Assembly: GCA_032433595.1 (NCBI GenBank)
Contig: JASWJB010000229.1
Coordinates: 1-64,000, forward strand
Reading direction: 5' to 3'
DNA length: 64,000 bases
Source: Conoideocrella luteorostrata
Lineage: Eukaryota; Ascomycota; Sordariomycetes; Hypocreales; Clavicipitaceae
The notes below the pieces were generated by a model. The model saw only the letters and a list, made by a program, of their open reading frames with translations, had not been told where the DNA came from and searched no databases. Position 1 is the first letter of the stretch. The number at the start of each line of letters is the position of its first letter. The position numbers and the translations under genes were made by a program. Shown here piece after piece: positions 34,026 through 46,224 of the stretch.

Positions 34026-37022
34026 GGCTATGTTGACTTGCGTGGTGAACTAGTGAATTGGCGTTCGTTCGTTCGTTCGTTCTACCACCACTCCCGTATA
34101 CAGTAGACCGGGACAAGAAAGCTGACAAGAAAGAAAGTTCTCCGAGTTCAGAACCAGGAACAGCATACAACAGGACAGACCGTAGGCTTTATTTCAAGCC
34201 GGCCACACAATCGCAACCGGACTAATGTTTACGGCGCAGGGCCGTTGCCGCAAGCCTCGGCACTGTTCTGGTTTGACTCCAGTTTGACTGCGATACGTAT
34301 GCGCCTCTGTGGGCGTTGCTGCAACCCGTCGCTGGTGTCTAGCTAGTGCCTTCTAGCCATCGCAATTAAAAACCGTCCCGCGTGAATGCGGGCACGACCT
34401 GCTTTCTCGTGAATGTGATTTGCTGACAGCTGCTCCCTGGCCCAGCACTCTGTGCGCTCTTGGGAACGGTAAACTCTCACGAGCCGCGGACATCGAGGAG
34501 GATGCTCCGTAAAACCAGATCTGCAGGCCAATCAGTTCGCTCAGTCTGGGCCCCCCAGTCCGAACTCTCTATTCCGGCTTGGGCTTCCAGCCCGGTTCGT
34601 GACTCCCGTTGCCGTCGGCCGGACCTTCAAGTGGCTCCTTGGACCCGTTCCAAACGGATTGCCCGGCCATTCACCATATCCCTAACAAAACACTTGATAT
34701 TGTTCATTTTATTATACGGAGCATGCAGCATCGGCATGCGGCAGTGGGTGCACATGCGTACGCGCCGGCAGTCTGGACAGCTCCAAGGCATGTGCCTGAT
34801 GCGTGGACGGAGGGAGAGCTGGCATGATCTTGACAGCAGAGCAAGCCGACGCGTGTGAATTGTTCATTTAAAGAGCGAGCCAACGCACCCCCAATTAAGG
34901 AGCAGCGCGAAGCTAGGTCGACTCTTTGACCCGTCAGTCGGACAAACTTCACAAGGCGGGGTTTCCCCCAGCATTTGGTGGAACCACAACGGCGCGATGA
35001 ATATCATATGTTACGTAGTCTCGACTGCGCACCCTATTGGAAAAATTCCTTGGCGAGGTTCACCAAAAACAATTACGGCGGACGTAATTGGGTGTGTTGT
35101 TCTCCGTCCACAGGCTTACGTTCCGTCACGCCACCACGCCACTCTCTGCGCCGCGTCGTCACATGGAAATCGCAGCAACCCATCACTGGCCCCAGGCGCT
35201 TTACTAATTTAGGTACAGCTAGCGAAAACGCAAAAAGATAGCAACGAGCCATGGACCGACCCGGCATCATCGTGCAATGTGGAAATGCTGCTTCAGTTCA
35301 TTCGATGTGAGACTGACGGCGAGAGACGCTTCAGTAGCCAACAACTTGATGTCTTATTATCATGATACTCATTAGACACAATTCCACGCCGTTCTTGTTT
35401 TGTTTTGGGTTATTTTATGGTGGAGACGATTGCTGCCATACATTTTTTTTGTCTGCGACCATGTGATCCTGCTCGTAGCCGTCTGGGCTCTCAACGAAAA
35501 ACACTCGGTTGTACGGAGTAAATATTTATTCATTGACAACCCACTTCTTGATAAATAGAGCCCACGGCGCGCCGCGCTCCTCGGCCGCCGTTCCAACCCC
35601 TAGTGTAGGGTAGTTGAGAAGCGCGTTCAATCGTGGCGCAGTGCTGGGATGTAACTAGTTATCTCTCAGGATGCAGCCGCCGCGCACTCCCGGCCAATTG
35701 CGGGAAGCCAAGGTCCCTGTAGACAGGCATCTTCTTGCCATTTCTGCACTTGCCCTTGCTTCTAATTGGATCTCAAATGAAGGGTCCGTGTAACAGGGGT
35801 CACGACACGTATCACGAAATGTTACACAAGCGCATCACGGATGGTTGTCTAGTCTAGCCGTACATGTGAAAGCTGATCTGGTTTCCAAACAGTCTATATG
35901 TGGACGAGGAGCCACAACCAAGAAAATGGTGTGCAAGGTTCGCGCCGTTAAGAACAGTCCGTATTATTGCCGCTGGAAACGAAAGAGCCGTGATAGCAAC
36001 AGAAACGGTGCAATGTCATGTGGCGTGCATGTGTGCGGTTGGTTGCAATGGCGAATGTTAACGCGGCTCATGTATCCTGGCGGAACAATCAAGGCAGCAC
36101 CGGTTGACAGTAATTAGGTAGCGGAGTCATGAAGACGTTGGTCTGCTCGTCACTAGCTTCTGTCAGGGCGCGAGTTGACGTGCCGTGGGTCAAGATAGTT
36201 GAAATCTGGTATATTTAAGACATACAAGTATTCATACCAATTCAACTGAAGGCTAAGCTAAGTAGTTACTTGTCAATGCCTAAGCGCTACTGCGACGAAT
36301 ATTATTATTTAGATTTTCTTGGCCCGGAATTACTGGTGGGCCACTGTGCAAATCCACTCACTGGGTGATCTAGGCCGTTAACTACCTACTGTGGCGATCT
36401 GGACAACAGCCGGACAGTAGGGCGTGCTGTAGAGATCTTGTGCTCCATTGGCGCCGGTGCGGTCCACTGCAGGAAGTTACTTGGCCTTGCTGACAGCTGG
36501 AGCGTGCGCCCCGTCTGTCGACCAGAAGCTGGGTCGAACCTTCCACGAAACCACCTTATCTTGAAGAGACGTGTAGTCACTTCGTTCCTGAGTGGTGTGT
36601 GGCACCAAATTTTCATCTGACATGGGCGTTGCAGCGACATGCTCACTGATCCCGATCGAAGGCTTACACGTGAATGGTGCGGGCAGAGACGGGACACGCC
36701 ACATGGCTCGAGCCACATGCTCGGTAAAGATAACTGCTGCTGTACATGGTAGGTGCTCACTATTATGATGATGGTTTCTAAATCATGAAATCAAATTGAT
36801 TTGGAAATGAGGAATGGGAACACCACGGTAGGCAATGCAGCAGCTCAACCGGAGCACCATGAACTGAGTAACATAAGCTATATTTACTAGTCACGTAGCA
36901 AATTCGTCCAAAACTCGTTAAATATAGAATCGGATTCACACTCTCTTGGATTGCTATAACTGAAAAAGCTTCCCTCCTGCTTAACATTTGCGTGCCTATA
37001 AACAGATCACACGCCTCCTCAA
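34026..37022. other. 3-kb gene-free stretch
   Basis: It holds the monooxygenase promoter at its left end. I see no frame with protein-like composition or recognised motif on either strand. A TACGGAGTA word is at 35512-35520 and a one-base variant (TACGGAGCA) near 34715. A gene with many short exons could be missed here. Confidence 0.4.
34062..34081. repeat. (CGTT)5 microsatellite in monooxygenase leader
   Basis: Five perfect CGTT units, 37-56 bp upstream of the monooxygenase ATG, so probably in its 5' leader or core promoter. Confidence 0.9.
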
Positions 37023-38387
37023 CTAAATTGGCCCAACCGGCTTTCCCAGCAGATCAAACAAGGCATCCAGAAGAAACTTCGGCAGGACCTTCAATGCATC
37101 AAGGTCAAAAATCGACGAGAACACCGTCTTTGTGGAGCATTGGGTCTGGCGGTCCTTGCCGTTCATTCTGCCTTGCAGCCAAGATAACGCCTTCGGCGCA
37201 CCAATGACGGCCAATTTCTCATGGTTCGAGTTCTGGTCCCTTTGGTACTGAACGGTTGTGCCTCCGTTGCAATAGTACTGAACAAGCTTGTCCGTTTCTG
37301 ACACGGGGCTGATCTCGTCGCCGATCGACTTGTATACGAACATGGGAATTTTCGGAATATGTTGACCAAGGCGATTCGCGCTGGTGATCTTGACGGCAGT
37401 GGGGTTGGTGTACACCAAGCTTCGATCGTCAAACATGCCAACGATATCCTTGTTTGCGAAATCGTTGATATTCGCCCCCAGGCATTGAGCATCAGCTTTG
37501 TAAAACTCCGACTTATATTGCGGCAAGATGTGCTGTGCAACGACGGTCGCCAGCTCGGGGTACTGGTGAGTCAGGCCCAGAACGCCCGAAGCAATGAGGC
37601 CTGCGCTGGGTTTTCCGTTTACTTCTGTCACGACTGTCGTGATACTCGGCACCGCGCCACCCACCGCAGCCCCAGCAATGACCAGCTCGGGTGCATACGA
37701 TGGCTGCAGTTCAGCTGCCCACATGGACGCGACACTGCCACCGGAATACCCCCACATCGTCACAGTTGGCTTCTTGCTGATGCCTGTGACGGGGCCTGAA
37801 TTGATGGCAGCGCGAATGCCATCCAAGGTCGCGTGTCCGGAGAGCGCATTAGCAAGGAACGCGCCTTTCGGTCCCAAGAAGTCGGGCACGATAACCACCC
37901 AACCCTGTTCTAAACCTCCTTCCATGAGCAGGAGTTCTGCCTGCGTGGAGGATGTTCCGTTTTGCTGACCTTCAAACTGCAGGGCATAGGATGGGGCGCA
38001 GTTTATGGTGGATGAGTCCTCAGCTACCTGGTAGGACAAGACTTTGCTTAGATCGGCGTTATAGGGGACGAGAACTGTGAGAACAGTCGCCGTGGCCTTG
38101 TTCAGGCTGTCAGTGGTTCTGTACAGAATCTGATAGCTTGCAGCTAGGTTTACTGGGTCTTTTGCGAATGCTGCGATCGGGCTTGGAGGAGGCCGGTGAC
38201 GAATGATAGCCCCCGGCGCATATGATTCTATGTTTACGGGCACCTGGTAAAAGGTATCAACACTTGGCAACGGTGGCGTTGCCCTCTCATGGACATTGGC
38301 AGCAGCATGTTGGACCGGCGTGGAGTAAACAACTGCAAGGAATAGAACCAGCGACACCGCCAACTGTTTGGCCAGGAAAGAAAGCAT
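37023..38387 (-). CDS. Secretory lipase (LIP family)
   Basis: Intronless alpha/beta hydrolase of 454 residues from the ATG at 38387; an upstream in-frame ATG at 38447 would add 20 residues. I prefer the inner start because it puts a good signal peptide at the N-terminus (MLSFLAKQLAVSLVLFLAVV). The PF03583 layout is clear: TFYQVPVNI, the nucleophile elbow MWGYSGGSVASMWAAEL with Ser216, the acid in YKSIGDEISPV and the His in QNSNHEKLAVIG. Family members are extracellular triacylglycerol lipases with broad fatty-acid range, as in Candida LIP genes. Secreted Cys residues (NCAPSY, AQCLGA, YYCNGG, TQCST) could pair. It probably feeds the fungus on lipids. Confidence 0.9.
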   Translation of the reverse strand: MLSFLAKQLAVSLVLFLAVVYSTPVQHAAANVHERATPPLPSVDTFYQVPVNIESYAPGAIIRHRPPPSPIAAFAKDPVNLAASYQILYRTTDSLNKATATVLTVLVPYNADLSKVLSYQVAEDSSTINCAPSYALQFEGQQNGTSSTQAELLLMEGGLEQGWVVIVPDFLGPKGAFLANALSGHATLDGIRAAINSGPVTGISKKPTVTMWGYSGGSVASMWAAELQPSYAPELVIAGAAVGGAVPSITTVVTEVNGKPSAGLIASGVLGLTHQYPELATVVAQHILPQYKSEFYKADAQCLGANINDFANKDIVGMFDDRSLVYTNPTAVKITSANRLGQHIPKIPMFVYKSIGDEISPVSETDKLVQYYCNGGTTVQYQRDQNSNHEKLAVIGAPKALSWLQGRMNGKDRQTQCSTKTVFSSIFDLDALKVLPKFLLDALFDLLGKPVGPI

Positions 38388-39343
38388 ACTGACGGAGGGA
38401 GTTACGAGACTCTTGGCGTAAAAAGCAGGACTGGAGAGATGTGGCATGTTTTACCATATCTCGGAAGCACAGCCTCTACTTATACAATACCATCGTAGGT
38501 CTAAGTGAATCGATTGCCTGCATCTGTTGTTCCTCTCTAACCCAAGGAACAGTTAATCCTCTTTACAGCGAGTCAACGTAACATCGGCTAGTAGCTCAAT
38601 GCTTTTATCCATCAATAAGCGAACATGGAGACCCTGTTCTCCCGCCTCGTATGGATTGCCTCCAACGGCGGTAGTTCCAGCAGCACGGCAGAGCTGGACC
38701 GTTCTTTAAACTGGCTGCCAAACCAATCAGATCTGATTAGATAGTTCCTAGGCTGTAGGATTGGTTGTAGCTGACATGCAAGGAACTTGGGCACCTAGGT
38801 ACGCGACATCACGATCATGCACTACATTGTAAGCCGTTGCTCTTCCGGCGAGCGGATAAAGGGAGCTAGTATCGGACTCGTAGCCCAAAGAAGCAACTCG
38901 CTTAACTGCGGGCTGCAAAGTTTCCCATACCTGCGCGCATGGTAGATGGACGCCTCGGTGGTATTGCTGTCGTTGAAGCTGCATGAGTGGGCTTATGCCG
39001 AAGACTATAACTTGACATGCGGCTAAGGGCTGTGGAAGTTGCATATAATGGTGGGGAAAGCTCCATTCCGGGAGACACTTGTGTCCTAAAATTGGATGGG
39101 CAATGACTAGCCAGAGGACGGCACACAGATCGTCCCCCCCCGCATGGGAACTACACACACCAGATCACCATCACCGAGGCAGAGCTGAAAAGTTGCACGC
39201 TTGTAAGTGGGCGTGCGCGCACTCACGAGGGGCTGAACACTAGCTATTCGCAAATTAAATCGGAACGTGGCGTTCCATACTCTCAATTGGGAAGTTTGAA
39301 CTGGTGTTAGAGGGCATACGAGGTTGTTCTTGGTCGGTGTCGT
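38388..39343. other. Intergenic between lipase and amine oxidase
   Basis: About 950 bases with the lipase promoter on the left and the amine oxidase 3' end on the right. No credible gene. Confidence 0.5.
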
Positions 39344-41497
39344 TTACGGCCGAGGCTGGCTAGAAACTGCGGCTAGTTCCTGGTCTGCAACCAATACACT
39401 CTTGTTCCTCTCCTGCATAGCTATGGTAACGTCCAAGCCCGGATTAGACTCAAAGAAGTTGACGGGTTTGAGCCCAACCACCATCTTTTCAGACGGCATA
39501 ACTGGCCAGTCCTCGATTCTCGGATTATGAGTCGAGCCGAATGTATGCCAGACCACAATATCTTCGTTTCTCACGCCGCTTTTGGCGCCGTCGTCCACCT
39601 TTCGCGCCGCAATCATCGAAGCAAGTCCCTCCCCGCCCTGAGATTGCATCGTATGTCGACCCGCGGGGAAAAATTCCTCGTCGTCATGCCGTGTAACCCA
39701 CAGAGCGTGTCGGCCAAACTCCGATCGTTTAGCATGATAGGAATCTGGGTGCGCCAGCAGCAGTTGGCTGTAGCTCGGCAGAATCTTGAACCCGACGGGT
39801 GTTTGAGTGATGGCGTTGATCTTGTTCTCATTGATGATCTTGAACACTCTGTTCTTTGTAAAGTCCAGGTCCAGGCCCTGCTCGGACTCGATAATGCGCG
39901 AGGTCGTTGTGTACCCTACCCCAAATGGGTTGTGCACGTCAGGGTCGTTGAACGGAAGTGGTTCCGACTCCTCGACTTGAAGGGAATTACGCTGACCATC
40001 AACCGATGGATCGATACGGAGACAAAACAGATGCTGGTGGTACGGCGCCATCACGCCCGGTGCCACGATTGTTCCGTAGGGCACCTTATCGCCGAGGTTG
40101 ATTGGGGCTGTCGACAAGATGCCCGTAGCACGCACCTCATAGTGAATTGATGCATCCTGTCCAAAGTGGAAGGCGAAGATGTACTCGTAATTGGTCACTG
40201 TGATGATGGTCTGCAAGACGAGGATGCGTGATCGCGCGACCACCGCATTCTGCGTTCGGAAGTTGGTATGTTTCCACAAAATCCCGTCGTCCTGCTCATG
40301 GCAGCAAACAACATTGGGCAGCTTCAGCGGCTCTCCGGAGCTCGTGTTGTGCCAACCGTCGAAATATTTTATGTGGCCTAGACAGTCGCAGCCAAGACGC
40401 AGATTGTTCGCGTTGATGCCGGCGCCGTCGTTCCCCAAGTCAAAGGCCCCTTTTCGTGGGTACGGTGATCTGGGGTCTCCGTATGGGACGAACATCTCAG
40501 ACAGGGAAAGTCGATAGAAGAGACTTCGGCCGTCGTATCTGACATCATGTAGTGTCAGACCTTCACGATAATTGAAGCCAACATGGAAGGTCCATTTCTC
40601 CCAGGTCATCCGGTTGCCTTTAGTTGTAAACGACGAGCCCTCGGGTTGAACGACTTGGTACGGTTTTGTTGTCGACCGTGGCAAGGGCCTTAGGCTAGGA
40701 TGATACTCGCTCAGCGCCTGCGAGTGGATTTTCCGCGGATCGAATGGTTGTGGCTCGTCGTGAATTCTCTCGTGCGCTGCGCATGGTAGATGGTAGATAC
40801 GTGTGACCTTGAGATGTTCAGACACTTCAGCACACAGCGACAATGGGTATGCATAATAGTTTGCATCCGGATTGTCCACCAGTCGCAGGTAAAACCAACA
40901 CTAATAGGGTGAAGTTAGTTTTATCTTGTTCATTCGTTCGTTATGTATATTTGCCCGTCGGAAGCGCACCATAGACACTCTCTCCGTCATGTCATTCATA
41001 CCGTCGGTCGCATAGGCCCAAGGCTCAACACAAACGGTACTGCCTGTCGGGAGAGCCATCTTCTCAATCTCATCCTGAACCCGCTGATCTGCAAGGCAGA
41101 CTTGTTCCACGGCCTGCATGTACCCCGCGTCGATGTAGGAATGCTTTCCTTTGAGCGGAATCCGCTTGATGACAGAGCCCTTATCAAGATCAACCAGTAG
41201 CTCCTGGAGAGCAGTCGTCTTGTCAGTTTCGGGAACAATGACTTGGATGCGAGCTGCTCGTGCTGGCCGAAGCCGCTCCGCGCCGTGGTTCTCAAGGTAG
41301 GCCATCATGTCCTGCTTAGGAGGCTCCTGCAAGGTGATGTAACGGAAGTTGGGGACATTGTGAGTGAAGAGGGCTTTCACGATATCCGCAGCCTGAAAGA
41401 GCGTCAGAGATAAGGAAGGCGGCAAATTATTCTTATCAATTCATGCCTTTGTGATCTCATTCGGGGTGAGAGGGTCAAATGGATGCGGCCGTGTCAT
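39344..41497 (-). CDS. Copper amine oxidase (TPQ-containing)
   Basis: Oxidatively deaminates primary amines to aldehyde, ammonia and H2O2. The model has 676 residues in three exons: 41497-41447, 41392-40970 and 40900-39344. The 51-base first exon encodes MTRPHPFDPLTPNEITK and joins to AADIVKALF, matching the usual start of fungal enzymes. This needs a non-canonical GC-AG intron (GCATGA...TTTCAG, 54 bp). The second intron is GTGCGC...TTAG. The topaquinone site TNYEY (Tyr396) is present, as are the catalytic-base block AFDLGNDGAG (Asp312), the copper-ligand pair HQH (446/448) and a late His in HNPRIEDWPVMP. Length is normal for peroxisomal or cytosolic fungal enzymes; the C-terminus (SSQPRP) shows no SKL signal. 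Divergent from the FMN dehydrogenase. Confidence 0.92.
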
Positions 41498-42776
41498 GGT
41501 TGCACTGGCAATAACAATCGGGGAGTAAAGTCTAATGTTGCTGCAGATGTGTATTTCGGGGGTTTCATTTACGACGGAACCAAATTTCTTATCTGCGAGC
41601 TCTGTGACCAGACAGGCAGGACCTTTTCTTGGTATGTTGCGATCCAAACTTTCATGTTGAGAGGGCGTAACAGTCAAGTGATCGATGATTGGCTTCACGC
41701 TCCGAGTCTCGGATTGACGGGTGAGGGGAGCCAGGAATGTGCATTTGTTGGGGGCGACTATTAAGCCAATTAGTGTGAGCATCCAAGCTCCAAGCCCCGG
41801 AAACTATTGTGCTACTGACGACCTGCAACACACTGTCCTTGCTCGCAGTGCTCCTTACGCACCACCTAGCACCACCTAAAACCACTGCCGACCGCCTACC
41901 TATTAAGCATTGGCCTGTACTACGTCGAGCTCCGCCTCCAGTAAGTACCCTTCGTCCTCTCTGTGGTGCTTCACGGTCCGGAGCACCACAGCGCACATCC
42001 ACTATACTTGCCGTGTAATGTCGCGAATCCTCGGGCACAACAGCGACCTCCATGGCGGTCACCGCAGCTAGGTATATTTATCAAATGAAGAATTATATAC
42101 TGTCACAGTTCAAGCACGCATCGATAGCTGATCAATTGCTGGGTCAAGGCAGTGATTTCTCTTCTTCCCTGTTTGGGAGTAAAGTGATTTTACTCTGTAG
42201 TAAATCGTCGAGAAGCATTTGGCCATCTTCATCGTTGATAAGGACAGCTTCAGCATAGAACGCGCGCGAACAGCACCAAATGACACTAGCGACGATGCTG
42301 GCACGGTGTGTTGTTGCCTGGCTCTGAATCGGATTTGCATACATAATAGTTGCACTTACAATGTTTCGGACTGTCAGAGTGCTCTTCTCAGCCTAGCCAG
42401 CAAGGCTATCATATGTTGGAAGTTCCTTTAGCTCATCTTCTATAGCGTTCATGACAAGATGTGCGGCTCAGTAAGTTCTAGGATACCGACCAGTGCATTG
42501 CTGCGCCAACTACTCCATACTCCGTAGTTACCTCGCTATCTACATTGGCACTACCGAGCTCGCTCCGTCCTTACCCCGCAAAGTGGCATCGAAGCAAGAT
42601 AAGCCCCGCATAATTATATATTAATCTCCCCGACGACATACAAAGGCGGGAGGAGATGTTGGAGGATGCCGACGACCGGACGAGCAAAGCCCGCGGATTG
42701 TGACGGCAACGCTTATTTAAATGACACGCGTAGCGGCACAATTTTAGACTGCGCAATTCCTCACATAGCATTCGAC
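41498..42776. promoter_or_regulatory. Divergent region, amine oxidase / FMN dehydrogenase
   Basis: 1.28 kb between two diverging genes. A TACTCCGTA word is at 42518-42526. An in-frame upstream ATG for the dehydrogenase at 42666 exists, but the residues it adds look unrelated to the family. No other gene is convincing. Confidence 0.45.
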
Positions 42777-44391
42777 ATGACGCGGAAAATTTCTGTAACC
42801 GAGATATCACTGCATGACAGGGCCGATGACGCCTGGATTGTGGTGGACGGACAGGTGTACAACATGACCGACTTTGCGCCGTCTCACCCAGGCGGCCCAG
42901 AAAGTAAAGAGCCCCCTCCTTTGAGGTTTCTAATGATGCATGGAAAATAAAACTAGAATTGCTGACATGGAGTCCAGTCATCTACCAGCATGCAGGCAAA
43001 GACGCGTCGGCGCCGTACAATGAAGTGCATGCACCGTCTTTGATACGCTCTTCACTCGACCCAAAACATTGTATGGGTGCACTTGATTCATCAACCATCA
43101 CAGAGTCCTGGACAGAAGCAAGTAAAGCAAGTAAAGTAAGTGGGGGAAATAAAGGCAGAGCAACCGATTCGAAGCCTCCTTTGCAAGACATCATCAGCAT
43201 GTACGACTTCGAAGCAGCGGCCAGAACGACTTTCACCAACAAATCCTGGGCTTACATCAACGGGGCATCCAATGACAACCTCACCAGGGACGCCAATATT
43301 GATGTGTTGAAGAAGATATGGCTACGACCGGCGGTTATGCGAGACGTGAAGAACGTGACCTCCAAAACGACACTCTTTGGATGCAACCTCGATCTACCAT
43401 TCTTTGTAGCTCCGACCGGTTCCGCGCGGACGGCCGGGGAGGAGGGCGAACTGGCTCTCGCCCGAGCTGCGGGACCCTCGGGCACCATACATTGCATCTC
43501 GACATCCTCTTCGTTTCCTCTCGCAGAGATTCTGGGGGCGACCCCGCACCATGCCTTCTTTCAGCTGTACGTAAACCATGATCGAGGAAAAACCGAGCAA
43601 CTCCTTCATCAAATCACCAGCTGTGGCAAGGTAAAAGCCATCTTTGTGACAGCCGACCTTGCTGTGGTTTCAAAGAGGGAAGACGACGAGCGAATCAAGT
43701 CGGAGAATGCAGTTGGGGGGCAAGCATCGCCAAGCACAGATGATAAAGGCTCAGGACTAGCACGTCAAACCGGCTCTTATATTGACCCGTCACTCTCATG
43801 GGATGATGTTGCTTGGATTCGCGAACACACTAGCCTCCCGCTCGTCATTAAAGGCATCCAGAGATGGGAAGATGCTCAGACAGCAATGAGACTTGGATGC
43901 CAGGGTATCGCCATAAGTAATCATGGCGGACGTGCAGCTGACACTGCTCAGCCTTCCATCATCACCCTGTTAGAGCTGCATCGAAACTGTCCAGAAGTTT
44001 TTGAATGTATGGATGTGCTCATCGATGGAGGGTTTCGCAGGGGATCCGATGTAGTCAAAGCAATCTGTCTCGGGGCATCCGCTGTCGGGCTGGGGAGACC
44101 TTTCATGTATGCCGTCAACTATGGCCAGCGTGGAGTTGAGCACGCTGTGAACAGTGAGTCTTCTGATTTGACCATCAGCTACTGGCATGAGACAATGATA
44201 ATAGTTCTAAGCTGATCATAACCACAGTTTTGCGCGACGAGATTGAGACGGCGATGCGCCTCTGTGGCATGACCGACCTGATGCGGGATGCAGGCCCCGA
44301 TTTTCTTAATACTTCCCCAGTCGACCACCTCGTGTGTCGTGGACCGCACCCATACATTAGGCGATCAATTCGACCTAAGGCCCGGTTGTGA
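42777..44391 (+). CDS. Cytochrome b2-type FMN-dependent alpha-hydroxy-acid dehydrogenase
   Basis: Flavocytochrome of 488 residues from three exons: 42777-42903, 42978-44153 and 44228-44391. Residues 1-75 are a cytochrome b5-like haem domain with ligands His37 (SHPGG) and His60 (NEVHAP). The FMN_dh barrel follows: WAYINGAS, PFFVAPTGSA, AFFQLYVNHD, VTADLAV, LPLVIKGI (Lys334), the active-site SNHGGR (His358, Arg361), VLIDGGFRRGSDVVKA and GLGRPFMY. It oxidises an L-2-hydroxy acid (lactate, mandelate or similar) and passes electrons through the haem. Residues after the active-site Arg (AADTAQPSI instead of the usual QLD) differ and may alter specificity. No mitochondrial presequence is seen with this start, so it is possibly cytosolic. 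Confidence 0.9.
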
Positions 44392-46203
44392 GTGTTGGCA
44401 TTGTTTTGGGTATTTTTTGAACCAAACGATCTTACCATGATGTGGTGTAAATGTACTCAACACATTTTAAAGCTCTGTGTCGAGTTTGGTGAAAGCGGGT
44501 AACTATCAAAACTTAGATGAAGAATTTGTTATAAGAGATACAAAGAATCCACACACTGGTAGAAGTCAACCTTAGTATGGTCAACTGGCCCAAACTGTAG
44601 ACTGTTTCCCTTTCGAAAAGCTATCAACTAACACTGCGTACCGCTTGTGTGGCCAACAAATACTCCGCTTAGTTCATTCGAGTTGACGTGCAAGCCACCC
44701 TGCGGCTCTCTTCTCACTTCCTTTATCAACACCACACAGACTCCATACCATTCGCGCGACATCATGCGAAATCCTGCATGCTCTATCAACCTGTGTAACG
44801 TGGCAGCAAATCTCACATAGTTTCATCCTAGCCTGTAGCGCATTTGTCCTTCTTGCCTCGACCCATAACAACACGTGTAACTACATCTCTCTGTGGGGGA
44901 CCTATATGCTGATAGGCGCATGAGACGCTTGTGAATAGACTCTAAGACTTAAAACAGCAGTCTGCCAACAACACATAAGGGGCAATGTGAAGGCATGGTC
45001 GTGGCATAACATGGTTATACTACTCTAGTCTTAGGACATACTCTAGCTAGCTAGCAAATTAAGACCCAGCTTGGCTAATTAAAGCTATAAGTAAGTTGGT
45101 ATTACGCAAAAGGAAATTTGCACGTATATACAGCTAAAATTTCTATTAATGAAAGAAGTAAGAATATTGCGTGCACGAATAAGAGCTTACTGTATAATTT
45201 TTGAAGCCAGCATATTCAAAGCAAACGTACCACCAAATATGTCTAAACTTGCTGATTTACAGGCACAATTAAAGCGCCTACCCATCGTTGTTGTTATATT
45301 TGCGAAGCGCGCAGAGCGCCGGGCATTACTGTTGATTGCGCGTTACTTATGTTGGGGCAATTCTCTGTCGAACTTTCTTGCCTCCCAGGATGAACCCTCT
45401 TTTTAACTTAGCAAAGTTGGAACTCCATCCACCAAAGGCGCATTGCCTCGCCCGGCTGGCAGCGCGTTCCGTACCATTCACCAGATTTGCTGAGGACGTC
45501 CTGTCGCTTCCTTTGGACGGGCCTTATGGCAAGCCACTGACGATCGGCCCGCGAACATCGGCTCGAGCACACCACCCACACGCCTTGCAGCCCACTTCTC
45601 CACACCATCCCTGGAATGGACCTAGAACTACTTGCCAGAATAGGTCGTTACGTCCGGTTCTCACAACCCAAGTTTTAACTTCGTTGTCAAGAAGGCTGAC
45701 ACTGTTGTGCGGGGGACTCAACGCCAGGGTAAGGTTACCAAACCTCGGCAGGTAGCTTTGAGATCTCCACCTTCACATGGACCACGTCGTCCATCGTTGG
45801 ATAGCAACTAGTTTACTAATTAATATCCAAGTCCGTTCGTCTCATCTATGACACTCCGACATAACCCTGTAGCGGTCTTTCGATCTTGACGAACTGGGAC
45901 CTGCCGTAATAGGAGATGGATCGTCTCGCGCTGGGCACTAGGGACGAAACATATGCAGGCTCGGTAAGACTACCGACGTGTGTGTCGTTAAGCGTCCTAT
46001 AGAATTACGGAAGAAGCCGCATGTATCAGATTCGCGTTCTTAAACTACTAATTATGAGTTGTGTATACTGCCTCGGTATTGAACATCAGATAGTGTGTCT
46101 AAGAGCAGGATTACTGTTATCCAGTGCTGTGTTTCCAGCACACTTCCGAGCTTTCATCCAGAGAGCAAAATCTCGGTGAGCCCTATTGACTGCTGTTTTT
46201 TCT

Positions 46204-46224
46204 TTCTTTCTTCTTTTTTTTTTT
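46204..46224. repeat. T/C-rich low-complexity tract
   Basis: TTTC units run into a homopolymeric T stretch inside the AT-rich gene-free region. Confidence 0.6.

Noticed and set aside
37359..37799. 146-codon plus-strand frame
   Set aside because: Antisense to the secretory lipase; no start context or homology.
39527..40150. 207-codon plus-strand frame
   Set aside because: Antisense to the amine oxidase catalytic domain; typical shadow of a GC-rich gene.
45336..45755. 139-codon plus-strand frame in AT-rich stretch
   Set aside because: No family match and no ATG context; considered for a transposon remnant but no transposase or reverse-transcriptase motif is visible.
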